DNA from: an uncultured Rickettsiales bacterium
GTDB lineage: Bacteria > Pseudomonadota > Alphaproteobacteria > UBA8366
Assembly (NCBI GenBank): GCA_913046825.1
Contig: CAJWTF010000113.1
Span: 1-12,374, forward strand
Reading direction: 5' to 3'
Length of the DNA stretch: 12,374 bases
Shown: positions 1-7,479 of the stretch, piece by piece
Layout of the letters: each line of letters opens with the position of its first letter
How positions within the stretch are numbered: the first letter of the stretch is position 1
Made by a program: the position numbers and the translations under genes
The notes under the pieces: model-generated
What the model was told of the DNA's origin: nothing
The model's input: the letters and a program-made list of their open reading frames with translations, nothing else
Database searches by the model: none

Positions 1-532
1 CGCGGATTTCCTCGGCACGGTCCGTGATTCGGCCGTGAACCTCGCCGACCCGGAAGACTGTGTGATTTTCGCCGCTCTTACCGGCGGCGCGGCGCACGTG
101 GCCTGCCTCGCAAAGGTCGACGGTAATCGAGCTGGCGATACAGCCGAGCACCCGGCCCCAGCCGACGATCCCGGCGATGGTTTCCTCATTGATGCAGTTC
201 TGCAGAGAGACGATATAGCCGCCCGGTGACAGATACTGTTGGATCATCATTGTCGCCCAGGCAGTGTCGTAGGACTTCACGCAGACGAAGGCGATATCGA
301 ACGTTACAGCCTTGGCGGTCGCCTGCAGCTCGGTGATGTGGATGGCGTTCACCGGCACGGTGAATTCCGGCACGTCGCGGATATGGCTGATCTTCAACCC
401 ATCGTTCCGCATCTTCTCGACATTCTCTGGCCAGAAATCGATAAAGGTGACGTCCTCGCCAGCCTGCGCCATATGCGCCCCGGCATATCCCCCGACCGCA
501 CCCGTCCCAACAATGGCAATCCGCTTACCCAT
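1..532 (-). CDS. Ketopantoate reductase-like (ApbA/PanE family) protein, N-terminal part, truncated by window edge
   Basis: The frame opens with ATG at 532 and runs off the left edge, giving 177 residues of a family usually about 300-340 long. The protein begins MGKRIAIVGTGAVGGYAGAH, a Rossmann dinucleotide-binding motif (GxGxxG) typical of NADPH-dependent 2-dehydropantoate 2-reductases. Further on it has FVCVKSYDTAWA and SLQNCINEETIAGIVG, which match the conserved central part of the ApbA/PanE N-terminal domain. A purine-rich AGAGGGAG lies about 7 bases before the ATG and supports this start. The reaction in true PanE is reduction of 2-dehydropantoate to pantoate for pantothenate and CoA synthesis. 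Many paralogs of this family act on other 2-oxo or beta-hydroxy acids, and the C-terminal substrate-binding domain is not visible, so I give no gene symbol. No disruption is seen in the visible part. Confidence 0.88.
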   Translation of the reverse strand, partial: MGKRIAIVGTGAVGGYAGAHMAQAGEDVTFIDFWPENVEKMRNDGLKISHIRDVPEFTVPVNAIHITELQATAKAVTFDIAFVCVKSYDTAWATMMIQQYLSPGGYIVSLQNCINEETIAGIVGWGRVLGCIASSITVDLCEAGHVRRAAGKSGENHTVFRVGEVHGRITDRAEEIR

Positions 533-720
533 CTCACTACTCCCTCTTGTTGCACGCCCATTGCGGGCTTTTTTGACAAATTAGGTCTACGAAGCGCGGT
601 GGCGATATGGTAAAGGCTTTTCCCGTGTCGGGGGCTATCACATTTGTTTTAGAGAGCAAAATTAAATTAGAGAACAATACATCATCTGAATTAAGCCGCT
701 GTCTCCGAAAGGTGCGTAAT
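533..720 (-). promoter_or_regulatory. AT-rich intergenic region upstream of the ApbA/PanE-like gene
   Basis: This gap between the reductase start and the end of the kinase pseudogene is clearly AT-rich from about 640 to 700, unlike the GC-rich surroundings, so it probably carries the reductase promoter on the minus strand. A weak candidate is TTGTTC, an 18-base spacer and TCTAAA, far from consensus at the first box. A GCCC-ATTGC-GGGC stem followed by six T at 556-574 looks like a small plus-strand terminator, but no plus-strand gene ends here. I see no coding potential. Confidence 0.25.
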
Positions 721-1665
721 CTAAACAATTCGCTCTTGGGGCAGCATCACAAACACGGTCGTCGCCTCTCGGAGGGGCTTTCAATTGCCAAGGTGCCGCT
801 GTGCATTTCGGTCGGGTGTTTTGAGAGGGTCAGGCCGAGGCCGGTGCCGCCGCGGGTGTGGAGTGAGTCGTGCCGCACTTGGCCGAACGGCTCCAGAACC
901 GTGGGGATGTCTTTGGCTGAGATCCCGATCCCAGTGTCCGTCACTACGAGGGCTACGCTGCCCGGATCTGTTTTCTTGCAGCCGACGGTGATGGTGCCGC
1001 CTTCGGGTGAATAGTGGAAGACTTTGCGCACGGCAAAATTCGCACTGCGAATCGGAACCTTTTCATCAAGCCCCAAAATCGCGTCGCTGACGCTCTCGAC
1101 CATTGCGCTGAATCGGCTCGCGTGATGGGCCCCGTAGACCGCGCCTCTATCGGTTTGTGTAAGCTCCTGTTGGATACAGCTGGCAATATCGCGAATGCTC
1201 TGCAGGTCGTCGGCGTCGAGAATTCTTGGCATGGTATCTACCAAGCAGAGGGTGCCGAGCCTCTGACCGTCCGTTGTACTGATAGGCGCACCTGCATAAA
1301 ACCGGATGTGCGGTGATCCCGTGACCATCGGAATCTTGTGGAACCGGTCGTCCTCAGCGGCATCGAGTATTAATAGGACCCGGTCTTCCGTGATCGTAAG
1401 ATTACAGAATGAGGACGCCCGGAGACCTTCGATCTCCGAAATGCTGAGATGGGTCTTGAACCATATCGATGAAGGTGATCAGCGTGATCGAGACTTTTAA
1501 TAGATTCTTCGCGATGCGAGCAATCCGGTCGAAACGCTCCTCCGGCGAACTGCCCATGATGGCGACGCAGTCCAACGCGCTCGGACGCCTCCATTCGTCG
1601 ATGCATATGTGCTTTTCCCCCAAATGCTTATCGTCTCCAACACCGAATTGCTCCCACCGTAACAT
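721..1665 (-). pseudogene. Decayed GAF-PAS-histidine kinase, two frameshifts and an internal deletion
   Basis: Three pieces in different frames make up one former sensor kinase. The first (from ATG 1665) has SSPEERFDRIARIAKN and ITLITFID, the start of a GAF domain. Near 1463-1470 the frame shifts and the GAF continues as WFKTHLSI, SFCNLTI, DDRFHKIPMVTGSPHIRFYA and GTLCLVD. A PAS start follows (VESVSDAILGLDE, SANFAVRKVFHYSPE). It runs directly into a HATPase domain (EGGTITVGCKK, VTDTGIGI, EPFGQV, GGTGLGLTLSK), so the rest of PAS, the HisKA phosphoacceptor helices and the N-box are missing. Near 765-772 a second shift is needed to reach the natural C-terminus TTVFVMLPQERIV and the TAG at 721-723. 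Without HisKA and N-box Asn it cannot be a working autokinase. No response regulator is adjacent. The pseudogene call is strong; the exact left and right limits are approximate. Confidence 0.85.
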
Positions 1666-1731
1666 TACAGAAGTTGTTCGGTGGAATCACCGGGCATTCT
1701 TCCGAATGGGTTCGTATCCTAATTTCGTATT

Positions 1732-2901
1732 TTAATAATGTTGCCGGAAGAAGCTGCGCACGTCCTCGATGAACGCATCGCCGACTTCCAGCGCGGTGAA
1801 ATGCCCGCCCACGTTTAATCGTGTTTCATGCACGAGATTGCCAAGCCGTTGCACCCAGCTCGATGGCGGGGGTGGGTAGAGATCGTTTGGCGGGAGGCAA
1901 ACTCCAAGCGGAAGGTTGATCTTCTGGCCGGGTTTCATGGCGCCACTGCGCTCATTACGGAAGAATCCCCGATACATCCGGGTCGAACTATTGATGGTAG
2001 CGGTCGCCCAATAGATCGTGACGTTGGTCAGCAGTTGGTCCATGGTGAAGGGCGGTGCGTCGGCGTCGGGCGCGGCCCAGCGGTGGAATTTCTCCGTGAT
2101 CCAACCGGCAAGGCCCACCGGAGAATCGGTGAGGCCGTAGGACAACGTCTGGGGTTTGGTCGCTTGGATTTCCTGGTAGGCTGTCTCATCCCGCAAGTGT
2201 TTCTTGGCCTCGCCCAGCCATACAGCTTCTTCGTCGGTCAACGGTGGATCATCCGGCCCGATGCCCGGCCGCAGTGGCAGAATGTTGACGTGGAGCGCCG
2301 CGATCCCGTCTGGGTGATCGAGTGCCATGCGTGCGCCGATGACCCCGCCCCAGTCGCCTCCTTGCACGCCGTATCGCGCGTAGCCTAGTACGTCCCGCAT
2401 AAGCTGGCTCATCACACCGCCGGTCGTTTGCGGGCCGAGGGTCGTCTTCGGGATGCCGGAGAAACCGTAGCCCGGCAGGGACGGAGCGATGATCGTCAAG
2501 CCATCATCCGGGTCGCCGCCGAACCGTTCCGGGTGCGCCAACGGTTCGATCACGTCGAGGAATTCGGCGATGGAGCCCGGCCATCCATGCATCAGCAAAA
2601 GCGGGAGGGGGCTCGTACCACTTCCGGTCTCATGAATGAAGTGGATATCGACGATCTCGCCGTTCTCCGCCTTGATCGGTGCGGTGAATTGCGGGAAGGC
2701 GTTTATCCTCGCTTCAGCCGCACGCCAATCGAAGTCGTCGCACCAATATTCGACGAGTTGCCTCATGTAGCCGAGATTGGCGCCGTAGTCCCAACCAGCT
2801 TCATCCGGCTCATCCGGCCAACGGGTGTTGTCGAGCCGCGCCTTTAGATCGTTGAGCACAGCATCAGAGATGGCGACTTCGAAGGGAGCGGGTGTGGTCA
2901 T
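1732..2901 (-). CDS. Epoxide hydrolase, alpha/beta-hydrolase fold with EHN domain
   Basis: The 389-residue product resembles microsomal-type epoxide hydrolases, which open epoxides to vicinal diols through a covalent ester on Asp. The N-terminal EHN region spans about residues 5-110 (PFEVAISDAVLNDLKARL, TRWPDEPDEAGWDYG). The oxyanion loop motif HGWPGS is at 105-110 and the nucleophile motif GGDWGG at 181-186, with Asp183 as predicted nucleophile. Tyr310 (INSSTRMYRG) fits the ring-opening Tyr. Asp340 (LPPNDLYPPP) and His367 (GGHFTALE) complete the likely charge relay. Length is normal and no signal peptide is seen. I chose ATG 2901 (MTTPAPFEVAIS) over an in-frame TTG at 2916, because family members start this way; the Shine-Dalgarno is weak for both. 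The same-strand oxidoreductase upstream suggests a shared catabolic role, but the physiological substrate is unknown. Confidence 0.93.
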   Translation of the reverse strand: MTTPAPFEVAISDAVLNDLKARLDNTRWPDEPDEAGWDYGANLGYMRQLVEYWCDDFDWRAAEARINAFPQFTAPIKAENGEIVDIHFIHETGSGTSPLPLLLMHGWPGSIAEFLDVIEPLAHPERFGGDPDDGLTIIAPSLPGYGFSGIPKTTLGPQTTGGVMSQLMRDVLGYARYGVQGGDWGGVIGARMALDHPDGIAALHVNILPLRPGIGPDDPPLTDEEAVWLGEAKKHLRDETAYQEIQATKPQTLSYGLTDSPVGLAGWITEKFHRWAAPDADAPPFTMDQLLTNVTIYWATATINSSTRMYRGFFRNERSGAMKPGQKINLPLGVCLPPNDLYPPPPSSWVQRLGNLVHETRLNVGGHFTALEVGDAFIEDVRSFFRQHY

Positions 2902-2920
2902 AAACGTATTCCACAAGTTT

Positions 2921-2994
2921 TGTCATTCCCGCGCAGGCGGGAATCCAGCAACTCGATGTCGGGCTTCTGGATTTCCACCTGCGCGGGAATGACA
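2921..2994. repeat. GC-rich inverted repeat pair forming a large hairpin (REP/MITE-like palindromic element)
   Basis: Two 28-base arms, 2921-2948 and 2967-2994, are inverted copies that match at 26 of 28 positions around an 18-base spacer. Each arm begins with TGTCATTCCCGCGCAGG read inward. Elements with this TCATTCCCGCGCAGGCGGGAATCC-like look recur in many proteobacterial intergenic regions (general knowledge). This one lies between the oxidoreductase stop and the hydrolase start, and ends 19 bases before the hydrolase ATG. In a read-through transcript it would fold into a strong stem, but it has no T-run and so is not a classical terminator. Confidence 0.88.
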
Positions 2995-3002
2995 GGCAAT
3001 GG

Positions 3003-4364
3003 CTATTCCGCGGCCTGCGGGGTGCCCCGCCAGTCACCGAGGTTCGGGCGATTGAGGCCCAGGTGGTCGCGCAGAGTTGAGCCCGAATATTCCTTGCGGT
3101 AGATGCCGCGCTTTTGCAGTTCCGGGATGACGTATTTCACAAAATCCTCGAAGCTGCCCGGCTGATGCGTCGGGCCGATCACGAAGCCGTCGCAGGCCCG
3201 GCCTTCCCACCATTCTTCGATCCGGTCAGCGATTTCTTTTGGACCGCCGACCCAGGCGTTGCGGAGCAAGCCGCGCCCGGTGACCTGCATGAAGTCGCGG
3301 GGCGTCGGGTTCTTGATGCCTTCCTCGACGACGACGCGGTCGCGCATGGCTTGCATGCCGGAGATATTGTTAATTTCATCGTCGGTGAACGGCTCGTCCA
3401 TCCCCTTGGTCGCAAAATCGAAATTGAGTGCTTCCGAGAGCAGCAGCAATTGATCCATCTCGTTCGGCAGTTTCTCGTAGGCGGCGGCCTTATCCTCGGC
3501 TTCCGCTCGTGTCTCGGCGCAGATCGGATAGAACAGGCTGCAGATTTTCATGCCTTCCGGGTCGCGCCCGGCGGCAGCGGTTATTTCCTTCTGTAGTTTG
3601 TAGCGCGCCTGGGCCTGCTCCACACTGTGATAGACGACGAACAGCAACTCGCCCCAACGCGCGGCGAATTCCTGGCCGCGCCCGCTCATGCCGGCCTGGA
3701 TCACCACCGGATGTCCTTGCGGCGTGCGTGGCACGGTAAAGGGGCCACGCGACGACATGAACTTGCCCTTGAAGTCGATCTTATGAACCTTGTCCGGATG
3801 GGCATAGATATTGTTTACCTTGTCGACGACGATGGCGTCGTCTTCCCAACTGTCCCAATGGCCGAGCACAATTTCCATGAACTCATCCGCTTCGTCGTAG
3901 CGTAGATCGTGGGCGGTGTGGATTTTCCGGCCCATGTTCTTGGCTTCGTTGTCGTTGACTGAGGTCACGACATTCCAGGCGGCGCGGCCTTTAGTCATCA
4001 GATCGAGGGTCTGAAATAGGCGCGCCACATGGAAGGGCTCGTAATAAGTCGTCGAGTATGTGGCACCGAGCCCGAGATGTTTCGTCACTGCCGCCATGCT
4101 CATCAAGCACGTCACTGCGTCCAACTTCACGCAACGGATACCGTTCTTCACCGTCTCGCCGTGGTCGCCGCCATACATATCCGGCATGGCCAGGCGGTCA
4201 TCGAAGAAGCCGACGTCGAACTTTCCTTCCTCAAGCACCCGCGCGATATGCTGGTAGTATTCCGGCGAATAGGTGTCCGTCCGTGCATCCGGATGCCGCC
4301 AGGAAGCGGGCAGAGTGGTGCAGTTTTGGGCCTGCAGGAAGGCGACGAAGTGAATTTGGCGCAT
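3003..4364 (-). CDS. LLM-class FMN-dependent monooxygenase, NtaA/SnaA/DszA family
   Basis: The 453-residue product has the TIM-barrel pattern of luciferase-like monooxygenases that use reduced FMN from a separate reductase. Characterised family members oxidise nitrilotriacetate, EDTA, pristinamycin intermediates or dibenzothiophene sulfone. Visible landmarks are the N-terminal FVAFLQAQNCTTLPASWRHP, GKFDVGFFDDRLA (about 47-59), GRAAWNVVTS (126-135), HPVVIQAGMSGRG (218-230) and a C-terminal block of the RGIYRKEYSGSTLRDHLGL type. Length is normal for this family. AAGGA sits 8-9 bases before the ATG at 4364. The gene follows the broken dioxygenase by 123 bases on the same strand. LLM and TauD-type enzymes are often paired in sulfonate or xenobiotic use, which makes a shared substrate plausible. 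No flavin reductase partner is in the window. The substrate cannot be read from the sequence. Confidence 0.93.
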   Translation of the reverse strand: MRQIHFVAFLQAQNCTTLPASWRHPDARTDTYSPEYYQHIARVLEEGKFDVGFFDDRLAMPDMYGGDHGETVKNGIRCVKLDAVTCLMSMAAVTKHLGLGATYSTTYYEPFHVARLFQTLDLMTKGRAAWNVVTSVNDNEAKNMGRKIHTAHDLRYDEADEFMEIVLGHWDSWEDDAIVVDKVNNIYAHPDKVHKIDFKGKFMSSRGPFTVPRTPQGHPVVIQAGMSGRGQEFAARWGELLFVVYHSVEQAQARYKLQKEITAAAGRDPEGMKICSLFYPICAETRAEAEDKAAAYEKLPNEMDQLLLLSEALNFDFATKGMDEPFTDDEINNISGMQAMRDRVVVEEGIKNPTPRDFMQVTGRGLLRNAWVGGPKEIADRIEEWWEGRACDGFVIGPTHQPGSFEDFVKYVIPELQKRGIYRKEYSGSTLRDHLGLNRPNLGDWRGTPQAAE

Positions 4365-4487
4365 CGGAGAATCCTTGTAGCCGTCCTGGCGGTATCAGGC
4401 GCGGTAAATGGGGCAAAAGCTGTACAATTTATATTGTCCGCAAATTCGTCCGGACAAATGCCCAGGGAAATGAATTTTCGGAAAATA

Positions 4488-5291
4488 CTAATACGGCTGT
4501 TCACCCGCGATTGTGATTCGGTGCATGAAGCGTGCTGCCTCCCCATAATCATGGACGGCATAATGCATGGCGCATCGGTTGTCCCACAGGACTAGGTCGC
4601 TCGGTTTCCAACTGTGTCTGTAGGTTCGATCTGGATTTGGGCTCTGCCGGTACAAATAATCAAGAAGGGGGCGGCTTTCTTCCTCAGTCATATCCTAGAA
4701 ACACGGCGTGAGCTCGGCGTTGCCGATGAAAAGCACTTTTCGCCCGGTCTCTGGGTGTGTGCGGACTGCGGGGTGAAAGGTGAAAGGGATATCTCCCTCA
4801 TGCCCTGTGCGCTTCGCCATTTTAGCACCGCTGTATTTAACGCGTCGCCCTTAGAGCAGCGTCTTCATACCGTCGGAGAGTGCTTCGTAGGCTAGATACT
4901 GGTTGCACCACATGGTGTCGCCACCGCTGGCTGGTAGTTTGCGTGCCGCAAAAATTGAGATCGCAGGCGGATGTTTCAGATACGGCGAATCCGAGTGCCA
5001 ATACTCGGTCGGTGTACCTGATTTTCCACGATTGCGGATCTGCAAAATTCCGGGATACCCATTCAGGGAAGTGAGCATCGGCGTGAACATGATGTCGCCC
5101 CAGCGTTCTGCGAAAGAGAGCAGCGCCGAGTCGTCATCTTGCTGATCCGGAATAACCAACATGCAGCGCTCAAATAGGGTTGCTTGAATTTCCGCGAATG
5201 TATTGTCGTCGAGTTTTGAGAGGTCGACGTCGCGAATGGTTGAGCCGATTGCCGGCGTGAGAGGTTTGATGGAAATGGTCATATTAGTCAT
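4488..5291 (-). pseudogene. Fe(II)/2-oxoglutarate dioxygenase (TauD/TfdA family) with two in-frame stop codons
   Basis: Reading from ATG 5291 (MTNMTISIKPLTPAIG) in a single frame to TAG at 4488-4490 gives a 268-codon dioxygenase gene interrupted by TAA at 4851-4853 (codon 147) and TAG at 4695-4697 (codon 199). No frameshift is needed. The ligands of the TauD fold are all still encoded: His99 and Asp101 (EYWHSDSP), distal His243 (CAMHYAVHDYG) and Arg254 eleven residues later, the position expected for 2-oxoglutarate binding. The segment between the stops is well preserved (GAKMAKRTGHEGDIPFTFHP, VLFIGNAELTPCF). TauD-type enzymes hydroxylate substrates such as taurine or 2,4-D with loss of CO2 and succinate formation. 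At both stops relatives usually carry Glu or Asp (LLEG, CFEGM), consistent with single nonsense changes. The first stop comes before the distal His, so neither fragment alone should be active. Sequencing error is the main alternative. Confidence 0.85.
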
Positions 5292-5356
5292 GCGTCGCTT
5301 AACCTTCACATCGCTTTGCAGTTCCCGTCGCCGTGGCATAAGTCCTGATCGCTGAT

Positions 5357-5382
5357 ATGAGGTGGCATGTTCTCCACCTCAT
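5357..5382. repeat. Perfect 9-bp inverted repeat between thioesterase and dioxygenase genes
   Basis: ATGAGGTGG (5357-5365) and CCACCTCAT (5374-5382) are perfect inverted copies around an 8-base spacer. They lie 46 bases past the thioesterase stop and 65 bases before the dioxygenase ATG. There is no T-run on either side, so an operator or mRNA-processing hairpin fits better than an intrinsic terminator. The function is unproven. Confidence 0.55.
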
Positions 5383-5428
5383 GGCTGTGACAGGTGGCGG
5401 CAGATTTGAACGGTATCATAGGCAATTC

Positions 5429-5827
5429 CTATTCCGCCGACCGTAGATGTTTTTCTAATGTTCGACGCACGTCGTCCGGCACCGGTTTGGCCTTCTGCGC
5501 ATCATAGTCAAAATAGACGTATGTCGCGGACCCTTTAGCGCATAGACGATCACTCTGCCACAACTCCTCATCGAGTGTGAAACTCTTGGTGCCGACTTTA
5601 TCGACCCAAGTTCGGACGAGGGCTTCTTCCTGGAAATAGGTTTGCGCCAAATAGTCGACATTCATGTTCACGAGGGCGACGCGCCAATTTTGAAACTTCA
5701 GGTCCGGCGTCAGTAAGCGAAAGATTTCCGTGCGGCCACCCTCGAACCAGATTGGAATCACGGTATTATTGATATGTCCCGCACCGTCGGTCTCGGAGAC
5801 GCGTGGAATGACCGGAGTTTCAATCAT
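5429..5827 (-). CDS. Hotdog-fold acyl-CoA thioesterase (4HBT/YbgC-FadM type)
   Basis: The 132-residue product has the signature SETDGAGHINNTVIPIWFEG near its N-terminus. This matches the DxxGHxNN motif of 4-hydroxybenzoyl-CoA-type thioesterases, with Asp14 as likely catalytic residue and His18/Asn20 nearby. The following pattern (VNMNVDYLAQTYFQEEALVRT, then DEELWQSDRLCAKGSATYVY) is the usual beta-sheet run of a single hotdog domain. Length fits the family (about 130-150), whose members act as homo-oligomers in the cytoplasm and release free acids from CoA thioesters. The ATG at 5827 has AAGG about 10 bases upstream. It is the first gene of the minus-strand catabolic run and probably has its promoter in the divergent region to its right. 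The acyl group it acts on cannot be told. Confidence 0.88.
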   Translation of the reverse strand: MIETPVIPRVSETDGAGHINNTVIPIWFEGGRTEIFRLLTPDLKFQNWRVALVNMNVDYLAQTYFQEEALVRTWVDKVGTKSFTLDEELWQSDRLCAKGSATYVYFDYDAQKAKPVPDDVRRTLEKHLRSAE

Positions 5828-5970
5828 TGGGTTTTAACCTTGGCGGATTGTATGCGGTTCAATCTTTAATGGACGCTTTCCGAATTGCAAATTCTGGTAA
5901 AAGGATCACTGTGGCCGACGCACTACTTTAGTACTATGGTCAAGTTATACGGAACCATTGGTTCGAAAGT
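5828..5970. promoter_or_regulatory. Divergent promoter region between thioesterase and methyltransferase genes
   Basis: This 143-base gap separates two genes read in opposite directions, so at least two promoters are expected. On the minus strand TTGCAA, 16 bases and TAAAGA is a weak sigma-70-like pair upstream of the thioesterase. I found no convincing pair on the plus strand. The sequence is more AT-rich than the flanking genes and shows no coding potential. Confidence 0.3.
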
Positions 5971-7446
5971 GTGCATTCCCATTTCTTTCATGGAGATCAG
6001 ATAGCGTTGGAGCAATCGCAGGACGGATATTTTTTGCTTCCGACGGCGCAGAAACGCCCCGACGGAACGCCACGGTTCACGCTGTCCTTGCCGGGGTCCT
6101 ATGCCTCCGATCCGGGATTAGCGCTATTGGTCAAACTTGAATCCCATCATGCGGGTTTCGAGTTCGCGACCCGCGCTTTCTTTGATCGGCACCTGGCGCC
6201 GGGCGACATATTCCTCGATGTGGGCGCGCATTTCGGCCTTTACGCTATGAGCGCGGCGACTCTTTTGCCCGGCAGCGTCAAGGTATTCGCGTTCGAACCG
6301 CATCCGCTGAATGCGCTCTCCGCACTGCGGCAGTTCGGGCAGAACGGACTGCAGAACGAGATAGAGCTAATTTGCTCGGCAGTTGGCCACGAACCCAGTT
6401 TTGGAAAGCTCTGGCCATTTTCGACGATGGGTAATTTCATCTCAGCGGAACGGCCAGAGGCCGCTTGGGCGGACAATCCGCCGCTAACGGTACCTATTCT
6501 CTCGCTTGATATGTTTATCGAACAACGCCCCGATTTGTCGTCCGGAAGAATTATGATGAAGGTCGATGTCGAGGGATATGAACCGGAAGTCATGGCTGGT
6601 GCGGATGAGTTGCTGTCGTCCGGCCGTGTGGGCGCTATCGTATTCGAAAAAAGCGATGCCTATGTCGAGCCTGTGCGACGTCAGGCCCTCAATCAGATGG
6701 TCGAAAGGCTGCGAGCGCACGGGTACCGGATACGGTGGTTCCCACATTTACACATGCCATGCGCCCTGGTCCCGTGGGTAGAAGGGAATGAGACCGGTAA
6801 TTTGGTGGCCATAGCTCCGGAGCTAGAAGTCGACGCGGTTTATGATGGGCCGCATGCCGATTATGCAAGCCTACCGCCGCCGATGAAGGTCGATTTTTCG
6901 CGTGGGGATCAACGAGAATTGACGGAACGGCTCATAGAGACCGGTGCGAGCGATGGTTGGCGATGGGCCAATCCGAAGACTACAGAGGAGGGTGCGGAAG
7001 AAAGGGCTGCTATCGCCGCGCAATATTTTGGTCCGGGCGACCGCATTCTTGACCTCGGTGCGGGAATGCTGAAGACCTCACTGCATTTGAGATCGCGGAA
7101 TGTTTATACACCGGTTGATCTTGTGCGGTTTTCGAAGTTCACCGTCCTAGCCGATTTAAATGATGGCGGATTCCCGGAAGGTGAATGGGACTGCGCCTTG
7201 GCATTGGAATTGTTCGAGCATATCCACGACGTCCCGGAACTGCTGGCTAAAATTCGACCGGTAGTGGGTCGCTTGGTCTGCATCTATTGTTGTCTGGAAG
7301 ATGTTGGTGATCTGACCAAACGACGCGAGCGAGGCTATTTTAATGATTTTAGCCGCGCCGATCTGCAAGCAACTTTCATCACGGCAGGATGGCAGGTGAA
7401 AGTTGCCGAAGCCGATGACAAACAAAGTTTATTTATCTGTGAGTGA
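5971..7446 (+). CDS. Two-domain SAM-dependent methyltransferase: FkbM domain plus second class I domain
   Basis: The 491-residue product carries two separate methyltransferase modules. The first (about 70-285) is FkbM-type (Methyltransf_21), with motif I FLDVGAHFGLY at 81-91, FAFEPHPLNA at 107-116, and KVDVEGYEPEVMAGADELL at 197-215. FkbM enzymes usually O-methylate sugars or polyketides. The second (about 340-490) has motif I RILDLGAGM at 358-366, an acidic PVDLVRF at 381-387, and CALALELFEHIHDVPELL at 408-425, a class I SAM domain like those of small-molecule methyltransferases. The frame opens after a TAG at 5929-5931 and has no ATG before the conserved part. GTG at 5971 is the earliest usable start, without a clear ribosome-binding site; TTG at 6007 is an alternative. 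It stands alone on its strand. Substrate unknown; glycan or lipid modification is a guess from the FkbM half. Confidence 0.88.
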   Translation: MHSHFFHGDQIALEQSQDGYFLLPTAQKRPDGTPRFTLSLPGSYASDPGLALLVKLESHHAGFEFATRAFFDRHLAPGDIFLDVGAHFGLYAMSAATLLPGSVKVFAFEPHPLNALSALRQFGQNGLQNEIELICSAVGHEPSFGKLWPFSTMGNFISAERPEAAWADNPPLTVPILSLDMFIEQRPDLSSGRIMMKVDVEGYEPEVMAGADELLSSGRVGAIVFEKSDAYVEPVRRQALNQMVERLRAHGYRIRWFPHLHMPCALVPWVEGNETGNLVAIAPELEVDAVYDGPHADYASLPPPMKVDFSRGDQRELTERLIETGASDGWRWANPKTTEEGAEERAAIAAQYFGPGDRILDLGAGMLKTSLHLRSRNVYTPVDLVRFSKFTVLADLNDGGFPEGEWDCALALELFEHIHDVPELLAKIRPVVGRLVCIYCCLEDVGDLTKRRERGYFNDFSRADLQATFITAGWQVKVAEADDKQSLFICE

Positions 7447-7476
7447 TCGTGCGAGATTGCGCGCACTATTTCGATC
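7445..7476. terminator. Possible hairpin in the convergent gap between methyltransferase and VOC genes
   Basis: GTGCG (7449-7453) pairs with CGCAC (7462-7466), and GATC flanks on both sides can extend the stem with a bulge. The gap between the two converging genes is only 33 bases, so a bidirectional terminator would be expected here. There is no real T-run, so this is weak. Confidence 0.2.
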
Positions 7477-7479
7477 ATC

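Noticed and set aside
556..574. GCCC-ATTGC-GGGC stem followed by six T, read as a plus-strand terminator
   Set aside because: No plus-strand gene ends upstream of it, and the flanking genes are on the minus strand. The stem is only four pairs, so it is kept only as a remark on the intergenic region.
1828..2847. Long plus-strand open frames at 1828-2388 and 2428-2847
   Set aside because: They are antisense to the well-conserved epoxide hydrolase and encode no recognisable protein; such shadows are common in GC-rich DNA.
2902..2916. TTG at 2916 as start of the epoxide hydrolase
   Set aside because: It would add five residues not typical of the family and lies at the edge of the palindromic element; ATG 2901 gives the usual N-terminus.
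2921..2994. Intrinsic terminator of the monooxygenase gene
   Set aside because: The hairpin is strong but has no T-run on the transcribed side, and its arms match a dispersed palindromic repeat type.
3114..3905. Plus-strand open frames within the NtaA-type monooxygenase
   Set aside because: Antisense shadows of a full-length conserved gene, low-complexity and without family motifs.
4488..5291. Recoding (Sec or pyrrolysine) at the dioxygenase stop codons
   Set aside because: The stops are TAA and TAG, neither of which is Sec; TAA has no known bacterial recoding of this sort, and TAG serves as a normal stop in several genes here. Neither falls on a catalytic residue.
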